Positions 1 to 8,305 of a stretch of 64,000 nt of DNA are shown one piece after another. The position numbers and the translations under genes were made by a program. Within the stretch, counting starts at the first letter, position 1; each line of letters starts with the position of its first letter. The notes below the pieces were generated by a model. It did not search any database. It saw only the letters and a program-made list of their open reading frames with translations, and was not told the origin of the DNA. Source of the DNA: Leyella stercorea (lineage in GTDB: Bacteria; Bacteroidota; Bacteroidia; Bacteroidales; Bacteroidaceae); contig NZ_JADYUF010000009.1 of the NCBI RefSeq assembly GCF_021531655.1, forward strand, positions 1-64,000. Direction: 5' to 3'.

Positions 1-1123
1 CGGCACAACCATTGGAGCCACCAAGCGAAACGTATGTGTCTGCACTGCATGACATGTGGTCAACAAAAGCGAGAAAGTTATCAATGGCATTGTCTGTGAA
101 TTGAACTTCATTCGTGGCGAATAGTTTTGTCCAACTGGTAATACATTCTTGCTTGAAGTCTGTAATACCATGCCAAGGCATATCAGACAAGAACCTCTTT
201 GCTGCCGAATCTATACAGGGTTTAGAGTCCAATCCAATATTATGCTTTACAGCAGATGCCATAATGCCATAGTATATGGAAGCCGCTTCTTTCTCGTTGA
301 AGTTGACTCTATCTGTTTTTGCAAAGGATGATAAAGCTTCATGTCCCTCATGGATGAACTTGTCAAGCACTCCTATGTATCTATTTTGCCGAGCCATGCT
401 TTCACGTTTGGCTTCGGCTTCTTGCCGAGCCTTTTCTTTTGTTTCTTTCTCCTTACGTGCTTCCACTCGTCTCCATGCGTCTGTCATTTCTGGCTCCTGC
501 CAAATGGCATTCCAACGAGCCTTCAAATCATTGTACATTTCCATAAGTGTAGTATTATAACTTTTGGCACTGGCGAGTTCTTCCTTCGCATGGACAAGTT
601 GATTAGTCACTCGCTCCACAGCCTTCTCGTCAAGTTGAGAGATGCGTTGTTTGACTTTGTTGTTTTCTGTCTTTAGCGCATCATTCTCGGCACGAAGTGA
701 CTTGTTCTCCTCTATCTGCTTATTGAGATTCTGCATATAGTAAGTGTACGTCTTGTTGACAGACTTGCGTACACCTTCATTCTGCTTGTCACGTTCTGCA
801 TTGATGGCTGCAACAAGAGCTTTGATAGCTGCGTTAATGTTGTTTACACGCTCCTCACGCCATGCCTTTTGTCCGATAAGAGCAGGAATAGGGATGGCAA
901 GTTCTTTCTTTACGGCATTCATCGCTTCTTGAACAGGAGCCTTGATGTTGAGAAAAGGAATGGTCAGCTCCTTCTTGTCGATTATGGCAAGTACAGCATA
1001 CTTCTCCACTTTGTCAAGAGCGACTTTCGCCTGACGTTCAGCTTCAAGCACCACCTTGTTCTTATGCTTGCGTCCTCGTTTCTCTTCCTCTGAAAGTTCA
1101 TCATAGGAGAAGCCTCTTGCCAA
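1..1123 (-). pseudogene. C-terminal part of a putative mobilization (MobV/Pre-like) coiled-coil protein, cut by the window edge
   Basis: On the minus strand one frame stays open from about 1123 to the window edge (about 374 codons). The first two thirds are charged and heptad-rich, typical of a coiled coil. A globular tail follows with motifs such as YYGIMASAVKH and DMPWHGITDFK. No ATG in frame lies near the 5' end: the first in-frame Met is about 50 codons in, and the frame opens inside a terminator hairpin. That suggests the N-terminal catalytic domain has been lost. A long coiled coil after a relaxase domain is typical of Bacteroidales mobilization proteins, and the relic transfer genes nearby fit. 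The assignment is inference; no relaxase motif is present in what can be seen. A TTG or internal ATG start of a shorter intact protein is the alternative. Confidence 0.35.
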
Positions 1124-1126
1124 GCC

Positions 1127-1176
1127 ATAAAAAATCCCATTAAGTGCTATCACAATAATATGCACTTAATGGGATT
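1127..1176 (-). terminator. Perfect 15-bp hairpin terminator after the DUF6261 gene
   Basis: AATCCCATTAAGTGC at 1133-1147 is the exact reverse complement of 1162-1176, with a 14-nt loop. Read on the minus strand it is followed by a run of six T. It lies about 23 bp beyond the stop of the DUF6261 gene, as expected of an intrinsic terminator. The open frame of the truncated mobilization-like gene begins inside this structure. Confidence 0.75.
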
Positions 1177-1198
1177 GGAAAAATTTAACAAAGTTTGT

Positions 1199-2026
1199 TT
1201 AGCCTTCAATTTCAACACTCGGTGGAGTTGTGCCACCACTGGTAGTGCCACCTGTCGTACCTCCTGTTGAGCCTCCAGTAGAACCTCCACTTGTTGTTCC
1301 GCCAGTAGTACCACTTGTCTGAGAAGAGCCAGACTTCTGACCTATAACTTCGCGTTTGTAGTGAACAATCTCTGTATTCACATAGTCAATGAAGCTAAGA
1401 TACTTGCTGTCGCCCTCTATCAAAGCATAAGCATTCACAAACTTCACCAACTGGCGGTAAGCCTCATCGCTTGCCTTGCGTGATGCTTTTAATGCACCAA
1501 CAGCCTTTGCCATACGCTCGTCTGTGCGTGTTGATGTCAATGTGCGTACTTTTTCGTTGGCTGCTTTCAGAGCGGTAACGAATGCACCAAGTGAAAGTGT
1601 TTGAACCTCGCTTGAATACTTCTTTTCCAAGTCATCGATAAAGTTCATCAACAATCCCGTTTCCTTGTCAAGTTGCATCTTTGGGTCGATGGCATAGTCC
1701 TTGATGTGTTGCGTCAGAACCTTTGCTGCTTTTGCCATGTTCTCCACAGGCAGATTCTTGAAGCCATTAACAGCCTTCTTGTAACCGCTGTAAAGTCCGT
1801 CACGCTCAGCATCGGCAGTAGCAATGTCATCGGTCAACATACTTTTTTGCGAGATTTTCAAGTCCTCATCCTCTTGTTCCTTGGCGGTCTTTAGCGAGAC
1901 AATCTGTGCGCTGAGCTTACTCTTTACATTCGCATCGGCCTCAGCACGTGCCAACACGTTTGAAATGAACAGAAAATGTGCGCCGTTGTTTAGACGCTCC
2001 AAGCTAAGAGTTCCAATTTCGCTCAT
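1199..2026 (-). CDS. DUF6261 family protein with a Gly/Ser/Thr-rich tail
   Basis: The product is 275 aa with no signal peptide. It is helical throughout (residues 1-230), and the N-terminus (LERLNNGAHFLF) is typical of the Bacteroidales DUF6261 family, whose function is unknown. The last 45 residues are a low-complexity tail of repeated GGTT, GGST and TSGG blocks ending in PPSVEIEG, which should be an unstructured linker. The gene stands alone, with a strong hairpin terminator 23 bp after its stop and a 620-bp non-coding region upstream. DUF6261 genes commonly sit in accessory DNA, and this copy neighbours relics of conjugative elements. The family call is fairly sure; no role can be given. 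Confidence 0.75.
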   Translation of the reverse strand: MSEIGTLSLERLNNGAHFLFISNVLARAEADANVKSKLSAQIVSLKTAKEQEDEDLKISQKSMLTDDIATADAERDGLYSGYKKAVNGFKNLPVENMAKAAKVLTQHIKDYAIDPKMQLDKETGLLMNFIDDLEKKYSSEVQTLSLGAFVTALKAANEKVRTLTSTRTDERMAKAVGALKASRKASDEAYRQLVKFVNAYALIEGDSKYLSFIDYVNTEIVHYKREVIGQKSGSSQTSGTTGGTTSGGSTGGSTGGTTGGTTSGGTTPPSVEIEG

Positions 2027-2183
2027 AGTTTGATAAAAGTTTTAAGATGAATACTGTGGAAACTCCGTTTCTGTTGCGTTAAATAGATTGTTTATGCCAC
2101 CTCTACGTTGTTTCCGATAATAATTCTCATGGAATCAGCCGTGCACGTTGTTTCCTTACTCGCTCCTTTGGGTTTGGTCGCAA

Positions 2184-2235
2184 AAACAGCGTTTCTTGCA
2201 TCATACCGTATGGAGTAATGCAAGAAACGCTGTTT
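2184..2235. repeat. 17-bp perfect inverted repeat with an 18-nt loop
   Basis: AAACAGCGTTTCTTGCA at 2184-2200 is repeated exactly in inverse at 2219-2235. The loop itself contains ATAC-C-GTAT, so the arms could extrude further. No T-tract follows on either strand, so it is not an obvious terminator. It lies between a divergent pair of accessory genes and could be a protein-binding site or the scar of a small mobile element. Confidence 0.75.
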
Positions 2236-2580
2236 CTAACATTTTCCGCTTCGGTAAAATACAATCATCGTGCCACAATCCATTCTTTTGTTGTTTCTTA
2301 ATCGTAATGACATTGTTTCTTGTTTCACGCATAATAGAATTGACAGTTTGTCGGTTGTATCTTCCATAATTGAGACTATTTTATTATTAGGTTCAAAGAA
2401 TTGTCAGTCTCTAAACTTAGAGGTATATGATATTAATGATTGGGAATTTTTTGTATGATAAAGTAGCAAAGAATTAATAGCAAATTGTTTATTAAACTAT
2501 TGTGATACATAATAAAATTCCATACAAATTGCATAACGCATATAATAAAGGTTAAATATATAATGATAATAACGAAGTTG

Positions 2581-2612
2581 TTTGTTTTCTAATAGAATTT
2601 TATGTATTTTTG
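2581..2612 (+). promoter_or_regulatory. Bacteroidetes-type promoter of the GIY-YIG/HIRAN operon
   Basis: TTTG at 2581-2584 and TATTTTTG at 2605-2612 are spaced by 20 bp, matching the TTTG-N19/21-TAnnTTTG consensus of the primary sigma factor in Bacteroidetes. The start codon is 36 bp downstream of the -7 box. It implies that the three-gene operon is transcribed from its own promoter. Confidence 0.7.
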
Positions 2613-2648
2613 CACTGAATTTATAAACAACACAAAAAAATAAAGGCT

Positions 2649-4685
2649 ATGCAGAAAAAGTGGACTAAAGAAACCGTTTTTGAAGAAAGTAAGAAATATT
2701 CTTCAAGATCCGAGTTCAAGAAAAACAAATCAGGTGCATTTCGTATTGCGTATATGAACGGATGGTTGGACGAAATGATATGGTTAGTGCATCCGACTGC
2801 CAAACCTGTCAAATGGACAAAAGAGGCAGTTTTTGAAGAGTCAAAAAAACATTCTACGGTTACGGAATTTATGAATAATGCCGTAACAGCATACTCTGTT
2901 GCAAAAAATAATAAATGGTTAGCTGAAATGATTTGGTTAGCCCCAAGTAAGCGTAAGCCTTCTGGTTATTGGAAAATTAAAGAGAATGTAATAAAGGAGT
3001 CTAAAAAGTATAATTCGGTTACGGAATTTCAAAGAGCGAATAGTCGGGCTTTTGATTCTGCAAAAATCAATGGGTGGCTTGATGAAATGGATTGGTTGTC
3101 AAAAACAAACAGGAAACCTGCTGGTTATTGGAAAGATAAAAACAACGTATTTGAGGAGTCGCATAAATACAGTTATAGGGTAGATTTTTGTGAAGGATGC
3201 TATCTTGCCTATATCACAGCCAAGAGAAACGGATGGCTGGATGAAATGGATTGGTTATTGAAGGCGAACAGAAAAGAGAAAGGGTATTGGAACGTAAAGG
3301 CAAATGTATTTGCTGAAGCTCAAAAATACCAATATAAGAGTGATTTCCAACGTAAATCTCCGTCTGCATATGCATCGGCAAGACTACATAATTGGCTCTC
3401 TGAAATAAAATTTGACCCTAAAGGTTCAAAAGGAGACCCACGAGGCCCTATACATATAGTGTATGTATATATAGATGAGAAAAACAAATATGCTTATGTT
3501 GGCGCAACCAATGATATTAAGCGTAGAGATAATGAACATAGAAATCATACAAATGATGCCGTCTACAAATATTTCCAAGATAAAGGGGTACAAGTTCCGA
3601 AATATAAAATTTTATTAGAAGGGCTTACTCTTGTTGAGAGACAGAGAGAAGAACGGTTACAATCATTGTATTATCGTGATGTCTTGCATTACATGTTGAT
3701 TAACAATATTAATCTAACAGGTGAAAATGTGGGTTCCTTAGGAGCATTAATAAAGAAATGGACAAAGAAAGCAGTATTACGTGAAGCAGAAAAATATAAA
3801 ACACCAACAGAGTTCTTTACGAAATCTGCTGGTGCGTATGATGCTGCTTTAAAATTTAAAATGATGAACAAGGATACATTTCCTTGGTTTTATAGTAAGC
3901 GCATGCCACCACGCTGGTGGAATGTAAAAGAACATGTGTTTGAAGAATCCAAAAAATATAAGACATGGAATGAATTTTTTCAGAAATCACCAGCTGCTCA
4001 TTTTTCTGCAAGGAAACATAAGTGGGAAAATGAAATGACATGGTTGCTCCGTGACCGAGCTCCTCAAAGTTATTGGCAAAATGAAGAAAATGTGATAGAA
4101 GAGTCTAAAAAGTATTCTACCAAAACAGACTTTTTCAAAGGTTGCCATGCTGCTTATGATTATGCAGTCAAAAATAATCTATGGGAGAAAATGCCTTGGA
4201 TAAAAACTAAGGTGAAAGAGCATGGTTATTGGACAAAAGAGCGTGTATTCGAGGAAGGTGCCAAATACTCAACCAAAATGGAATTTAAAAGAAGTGCATC
4301 AACAGCTTATTCTTTAGCGACAAAAAACAATTGGATAGATGAAATGGAGTGGGCTGTTTCTGATGCCAAGCCACAGGGATTTTGGCAAAACAAACAGAAC
4401 GTGATAGATGAATCACATAAATATTCTTCACGAAGTGAATTCAGATGGGGCACTCCAAGTGCCTATAGGTCAGCTATAGATAATGGGTGGATAGATGAAA
4501 TGGATTGGCTGAAGCGTCCGCAAAATTATAATTTAAAGTGGACTCATGAAAATGTATTCATAGAATCCCATAAGTATGACTCTCGCAGTGCATTTAAAAA
4601 AGGCAGCCCATCAGCATACCGAGTAGCTAATACAAATGGATGGTTAATTGAAATGATATGGTTGAATAAAAAGAATGATAAATAA
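2649..4685 (+). CDS. GIY-YIG nuclease embedded in eleven ~50-residue DNA-binding-like repeats
   Basis: The product is 678 aa, predicted cytoplasmic. Residues 256-369 form a GIY-YIG nuclease domain: VYVY at 271-274, YVG at 283-285, the RR pair at 292-293, EH at 296-297, and a later acidic helix (VERQREE near 330). On both sides lie copies of one repeat: five at 1-255 and six at 370-678. Each is 50-53 residues and reads roughly W-x3-NVFEESKKY-x3-EF-x6-AY-x2-A-x3-GWLDEM-x-WL. Repeats 6 and 8 are the most diverged. Similar repeats occur beside phage and mobile GIY-YIG nucleases, where they are thought to bind DNA. The gene opens an operon: it overlaps the HIRAN gene by 11 bp. It is much more AT-rich than the chromosome to the right. 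It could be a selfish endonuclease or a defence effector; no intron or interrupted host gene is visible. Confidence 0.85.
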   Translation: MQKKWTKETVFEESKKYSSRSEFKKNKSGAFRIAYMNGWLDEMIWLVHPTAKPVKWTKEAVFEESKKHSTVTEFMNNAVTAYSVAKNNKWLAEMIWLAPSKRKPSGYWKIKENVIKESKKYNSVTEFQRANSRAFDSAKINGWLDEMDWLSKTNRKPAGYWKDKNNVFEESHKYSYRVDFCEGCYLAYITAKRNGWLDEMDWLLKANRKEKGYWNVKANVFAEAQKYQYKSDFQRKSPSAYASARLHNWLSEIKFDPKGSKGDPRGPIHIVYVYIDEKNKYAYVGATNDIKRRDNEHRNHTNDAVYKYFQDKGVQVPKYKILLEGLTLVERQREERLQSLYYRDVLHYMLINNINLTGENVGSLGALIKKWTKKAVLREAEKYKTPTEFFTKSAGAYDAALKFKMMNKDTFPWFYSKRMPPRWWNVKEHVFEESKKYKTWNEFFQKSPAAHFSARKHKWENEMTWLLRDRAPQSYWQNEENVIEESKKYSTKTDFFKGCHAAYDYAVKNNLWEKMPWIKTKVKEHGYWTKERVFEEGAKYSTKMEFKRSASTAYSLATKNNWIDEMEWAVSDAKPQGFWQNKQNVIDESHKYSSRSEFRWGTPSAYRSAIDNGWIDEMDWLKRPQNYNLKWTHENVFIESHKYDSRSAFKKGSPSAYRVANTNGWLIEMIWLNKKNDK

Positions 4686-5892
4686 GAACGATATGAATGA
4701 TATAAATTTTGATATAGCAAAGCATTGGCTTCCTGTTAGCGAAAAGCAGGGAAGTATAGAAAAAGACACTTTAAGAATAAAGGTGTCTGGTGTAAATTTT
4801 CACACAAAGCCAGAAGCTGACAGCTGGGGGGTCTTTACTGGTTGTATTAAACCTGAGCCAAGCAACCCATATGATTCTAATGCTATTGGTTTCTATAAAT
4901 CTGATGGACAACTTTTGGGCTATGTGCAAAAAGAGTTACAAGATTATGTAAACCAATTTACCAAAGGACGTGAATTGGACTGTATAATCTCTGTTGCTCC
5001 ATTCGTTCCTAAGGATAAAAAGGTATGTAACCAAGCTTATGCTACCATCCTTAAATTTTTTGAGGATGATATAGAGTATGCAACAGAAATGATAAATAGG
5101 GTTACGGAGGATGTTGGTCATGATACTTTAGTAGAAATGACTCATTTTGAGAATGTATTACCTTCACTTGATATTTCCCATACAAAAGTTGAAGACATTG
5201 AAGAAAAAGACGAGGTAAGTAATACAATCTTTAGATATGACGAATTCTATAAGTTTCCTCAAAGCGACAAAACAGGAAAGAAATCTTATGATACCCTTAC
5301 TGTAAGAATAGAAGATGCAGATTGGTATTTTTCCAGAAAAAAGTGGCAAGCAGGAGTGTTCAGTGGATATGTTGATGTTGTGCATTTGGAAAGTCTAAAC
5401 AAGTATGGCATTTTTCGAGAGGACAATACTCTTGTCGGTTGTCCTGATAGTTTTGACTTTGATGATGAGATTCATGAGTTTTCGGAAGGACACCGAATCT
5501 ATTGTATATTTCAACTTGTTCCACATATAGACAGAGATACTTCATGTATTGATATAGCAGGAAAGGCAGTTTTAATCAAGTTTTTTGAAAATGAGAAGAA
5601 CTATGCCCATAAGTTATTTGAAGATACAAGAACACGACTTGTCAAAAATGCAATAGCTGGGTATAAGAGATTTACTGATAAAAAGGAAGAATTAGAGCTT
5701 TGTGATATTAAGGTGATGTTAAGTTGGTCATTTGATACTCGCCGATACACATTTGGAGACAATGGTACGACTTATCTTGATGACAATGGAAAGCCTCAGA
5801 AACCCAAAAGTGGGTGTGCTACACCAATAGCAACACTTGTCTTGTGTCTGTCCCTATGCTGTTTATTGTACTTGGTGGCAGTTATTGGTTAA
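4675..5892 (+). CDS. Tandem HIRAN-like domain protein with a C-terminal membrane anchor
   Basis: The product is 405 aa. Residues 31-141 resemble a HIRAN domain, with the hallmark stretch PEPSNPYDSNAI followed by GQLLGY. HIRAN domains bind DNA ends or damaged DNA and usually sit on Rad5/HLTF-type helicases. Residues 206-316 are a second, decayed copy: the same order is visible (DTL...GVFSGY...VL-IKFFE), but the NPYD and NAI residues are gone. A single hydrophobic helix at about 383-403 ends the protein, so it is probably tail-anchored with the HIRAN domains in the cytoplasm. The start at 4675 overlaps the nuclease gene, implying translational coupling; an ATG at 4693 is an alternative. No helicase or nuclease motif is present in this protein. 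The first domain call is good, the second is inference from internal similarity. Confidence 0.7.
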   Translation: MINKNDMNDINFDIAKHWLPVSEKQGSIEKDTLRIKVSGVNFHTKPEADSWGVFTGCIKPEPSNPYDSNAIGFYKSDGQLLGYVQKELQDYVNQFTKGRELDCIISVAPFVPKDKKVCNQAYATILKFFEDDIEYATEMINRVTEDVGHDTLVEMTHFENVLPSLDISHTKVEDIEEKDEVSNTIFRYDEFYKFPQSDKTGKKSYDTLTVRIEDADWYFSRKKWQAGVFSGYVDVVHLESLNKYGIFREDNTLVGCPDSFDFDDEIHEFSEGHRIYCIFQLVPHIDRDTSCIDIAGKAVLIKFFENEKNYAHKLFEDTRTRLVKNAIAGYKRFTDKKEELELCDIKVMLSWSFDTRRYTFGDNGTTYLDDNGKPQKPKSGCATPIATLVLCLSLCCLLYLVAVIG

Positions 5893-5939
5893 TATGTATG
5901 AAGAGGTAAGTTTAGATTAAAAATTACGACCCGAAAAAT

Positions 5940-6641
5940 ATGGAAGAGAATAAAATAAACGAAATTGGCAAGATGAGTTTGCCAGCCAAAGTTTGTTGCA
6001 TAATAAAAGCTATTGGTAGCTATTGGTCTTTTGCAGCTCCATTTGTAAGTGCCTTATCCGATTTTCAAAATTACAAACAGAATCGATTGATAGAAGATGT
6101 TCTTAAAAAAGCATTTACAATGATAGAAGAACTTGATAATAGAGTTCGTAATGTGGAATATATGAATAGTCAAGAATTTATCTGTGATTTATTACGAACT
6201 GTAGATTATTCAAAAAATGAAATAGATGAAAATAAAAGAATTATGTACGCAAAATATTTAACAGCATGTTGCCACATTGGTAATGCAGAGAATAGATGCA
6301 AACGTATGTTCTTGGAAATAATGGAAAAAATTGATGGATTAGATTTCTATATTTTAAAGTCTTTAAGAATCACTTTTGATGGTAAAGATGCTATTGAAAG
6401 AATCTATAGTAAGTACAACGAAGAATATAGTAGCGATGTTACGAAGAAAGAGGTTATGAACCACTTCTACTATCTAACTTCACTTGGTTTAATTGAGATG
6501 TCTGACCAAGAAGAAGTTGAAGCATTTTTGCAAAAATATAAAGAAAAAATATCTAAAAGTACGTTTAGAAAGGCTCATTTATATCAAAGAACAACTTTGG
6601 GAGATGATTTATACCATTTTATAAATAAAATCAATCCATAA
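5940..6641 (+). CDS. Unknown protein of the nuclease operon, possible winged-helix C-terminus
   Basis: The product is 233 aa and I do not recognise its family. Residues 14-42 form a moderately hydrophobic, possibly membrane-associated stretch. Residues 45-160 are helical and charged. From about 165 the pattern KKEVMNHFYYLTSLGLIE followed by TTLGDDLYHFI resembles a winged helix-turn-helix of the kind that ends many toxin-antitoxin and defence proteins. It starts 47 bp after the HIRAN gene on the same strand with equally AT-rich DNA, so it is probably the third gene of that operon. Its stop is followed within 3 bp by a relic of a conjugation gene, so the operon's right edge coincides with a recombination junction. 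It may regulate or restrain the nuclease; this is only an inference from position. Confidence 0.55.
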   Translation: MEENKINEIGKMSLPAKVCCIIKAIGSYWSFAAPFVSALSDFQNYKQNRLIEDVLKKAFTMIEELDNRVRNVEYMNSQEFICDLLRTVDYSKNEIDENKRIMYAKYLTACCHIGNAENRCKRMFLEIMEKIDGLDFYILKSLRITFDGKDAIERIYSKYNEEYSSDVTKKEVMNHFYYLTSLGLIEMSDQEEVEAFLQKYKEKISKSTFRKAHLYQRTTLGDDLYHFINKINP

Positions 6642-6643
6642 AA

Positions 6644-6892
6644 TGGAACAGCACGGCGTTCCAGCCTAACGGTCGCTATCGGTTGGAAAACGAGAAGTTC
6701 CGTCTTTACTACACATTGGCGAGCACAGAGACCTTGACCTTGACCTTGGTAGTGGAGGAAAACTTCGGCAAGTTATACGAAATGATGTTCAGTTTCAATG
6801 ACACAGATGATGATGAAGTGGAGGAGTTTACGAGAAGTACCAACAACTCGGTAGTGTATGAGGTTGATTATATTGTTAGCTTAACTACAGCC
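6644..6892 (+). pseudogene. C-terminal remnant of conjugal transfer protein TraQ (DUF3872)
   Basis: The plus-strand frame from 6644 reads FQPNGRYRLENEKFRLYYT and then FGKLYEMMFSFNDTDDDE. This resembles the end of TraQ (DUF3872) from CTnDOT-like conjugative transposons as I recall that family. The beginning of the gene, including signal peptide and first strands, is missing: the frame is closed by a stop just upstream. The scrap runs head-on into the integrase remnant. The base composition is richer in G and C than the operon to its left, so a junction between DNA of different origin lies at about 6642. Confidence 0.5.
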
Positions 6893-7226
6893 ACTTGGAG
6901 TTCTTCTTGTCCGCCAGTTTCTTGAAGTAGGCGAGGAACTCTCCTTTCATCTTCTCCTTGTCGAAGAAATCGTAACGCTCGTTGACGATAGCCTCGAAGC
7001 GACGGCAGCGTATCGCCTCGGCTCTTGCCGTAAGGTTGAGGTTATACTTCTGTTCCATCTGGTTCTTCGGCTTGGCATAGATGTAGATGCCAAGCGACTC
7101 ATGGCGGATGACTTTCATCGTGCTCTCATCACGATAGCCTGGATAATAGTCAAGATAATAGGACAGCATGCGTCCGTCCTTGATTTTGCGTGTACGCAAT
7201 GATATGGTCTTGCAGATATTACTCAT
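6885..7226 (-). pseudogene. N-terminal fragment of a tyrosine integrase of a Bacteroidales mobile element
   Basis: 113 codons from an ATG read as the arm-type DNA-binding region of a Bacteroidales tyrosine recombinase: KTISLRTRKIKDGRMLSYYLDYYPGYR at the start and a FDKEKMKGEFLAYFKKLADKKNSKW stretch at the end, shown here in parts because the segment is contiguous. Intact integrases continue past NSKW for about 300 residues with the core-binding and catalytic domains. Here the frame stops two codons later, where it meets the TraQ remnant. The catalytic R-H-R-Y residues are therefore absent and it cannot recombine DNA. A deletion fusing two distant parts of an integrated conjugative element explains both scraps. 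Confidence 0.7.
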
Positions 7227-7258
7227 AGTTGTATTGATTTATTGATGAATATTCATGG

Positions 7259-7275
7259 TGAAGTGTCTCTTCACG
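7259..7275. repeat. Short hairpin between the integrase remnant and the HTH gene
   Basis: GTGAAG at 7259-7264 and CTTCAC at 7270-7275 form a 6-bp stem with a 5-nt loop in the 128-bp gap. There is no T-tract, so a terminator role is weakly supported. Confidence 0.35.
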
Positions 7276-7354
7276 GCTGCAAAATAACTGAATGATACTT
7301 CCGTGACTCCAATTATTTGCAGTCATTGATGGATAATGCTGAAATCATTTGAAA

Positions 7355-8305
7355 TCACAGTCCTTTAGCAGCTCTTTCTGCCATTGCACGCTCCACATCC
7401 GTCTTCAAAAGCAGGTTCTTTACACCCACTTTTACCTTACTGATATGGTGAACTCTCACTATATGGCAGATGTTGGCACTTGTCAGACCATACAACTGCT
7501 GCACTTGTTCGGTGGTATAATAGTTGTCATCGCTCATGAGGTCAGTCCTGCGCAGTTCTTCAAGATGTTCCTTGGAATAATAGGTGCGACCATACTCACG
7601 TTTGGTGGGTATCTTATGACGATATGCATATGCCCTGAGTGCCGACTTGCTCATACTGAAAGCATCCTCTACATCATCAGCAGTCACCCATTCCGTGATG
7701 CTGTTGATGTCAACGGCAGTACCGAAGAACTCATCAATATGCCGTTTGCTGTAATAGTTCTTGCCAGCGATACGGCACATCGGTATCTGGTTGCGCTTGG
7801 CGGAGGTGTAGAGCCAAGACTTCTTGACCTTATAAATGGACATCACTTCCTCACCAGAATAATAGTCAAGCACCTCATTCTCCTCTTTCCCTTTTGTCGG
7901 TTCCTGCTTTCGTATTTGCTTTTCTGCTTTTGCCTTTTTATTGGGTTTGCTCTTGCTGGCAGGAATCACACGCTTGTAGGGATTACCCTCAAACATCTTC
8001 TCTATATCAGCCTTTCTTACGAATGCCATTCTGCTGCTCAATCTTGATGCCTTCAACTTTCCGTTAGCCACAAGTTTGTAGATATACTGTCGGGTGCATC
8101 CCATCAGAATGGCAGCTTTGGAGAAGGTAAGATACTCCTGATGTTGCAGATCCATGATTGGCTCAATACCGTTAATCAATTCCTGCTGTCTTTTCTTCCT
8201 AAGACGTTTTGCCTCTGCCTGACATTCCTCGGAACAGTATTTCTGCATACCGCTTCTTGGCACGAATGTCTTGCCACAAAATTCACATTTTCTTGTCGGT
8301 CTCAT
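7355..8305 (-). CDS. Zinc-finger protein with four excisionase-like helix-turn-helix units
   Basis: The product is 316 aa. It begins with a small zinc-binding module, C7-x2-C10-x13-C24-x3-C28, followed by a basic stretch. Four MerR/excisionase-type units follow: about 58-108 (YLTFSKAAILMGC, then YIYKLVANGKL), 146-196, 205-252 and 258-310. Each has the same order: an acidic turn, a helix pair and a short wing with KNYYS- or RTYYS-type residues before the next helix. Such proteins are found next to integrases of Bacteroidales mobile elements and are taken to be excision or directionality factors. Here the adjacent integrase is truncated, so any excision role is probably lost, while DNA binding may persist. 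A canonical promoter lies 225 bp upstream, giving a leader of about 220 nt. The family call is good; the function is inferred. Confidence 0.7.
   Translation of the reverse strand: MRPTRKCEFCGKTFVPRSGMQKYCSEECQAEAKRLRKKRQQELINGIEPIMDLQHQEYLTFSKAAILMGCTRQYIYKLVANGKLKASRLSSRMAFVRKADIEKMFEGNPYKRVIPASKSKPNKKAKAEKQIRKQEPTKGKEENEVLDYYSGEEVMSIYKVKKSWLYTSAKRNQIPMCRIAGKNYYSKRHIDEFFGTAVDINSITEWVTADDVEDAFSMSKSALRAYAYRHKIPTKREYGRTYYSKEHLEELRRTDLMSDDNYYTTEQVQQLYGLTSANICHIVRVHHISKVKVGVKNLLLKTDVERAMAERAAKGL

Larger units (their letters stand above)
2027..2648. other. AT-rich intergenic region with a cruciform-like inverted repeat and a promoter
   Basis: No coding sequence is supported in these 620 bases. 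They hold the 17-bp inverted repeat at 2184-2235, a short palindrome CTCTAA-AC-TTAGAG at 2408-2421, two copies of ACGTTGTTTCC around 2106 and 2142, and the promoter at 2581-2612 of the operon to the right. The region is markedly AT-rich from about 2330 onward. Confidence 0.6.

Noticed and set aside
2649..4685. GIY-YIG gene as an intron-encoded homing endonuclease
   Set aside because: No interrupted host gene or intron-like flanks are visible; the gene has its own promoter and leads an operon.
5940..6641. Assignment of the third operon gene as an antitoxin or immunity protein
   Set aside because: Only a winged-helix-like tail can be seen; no family match or partner toxin supports the name.
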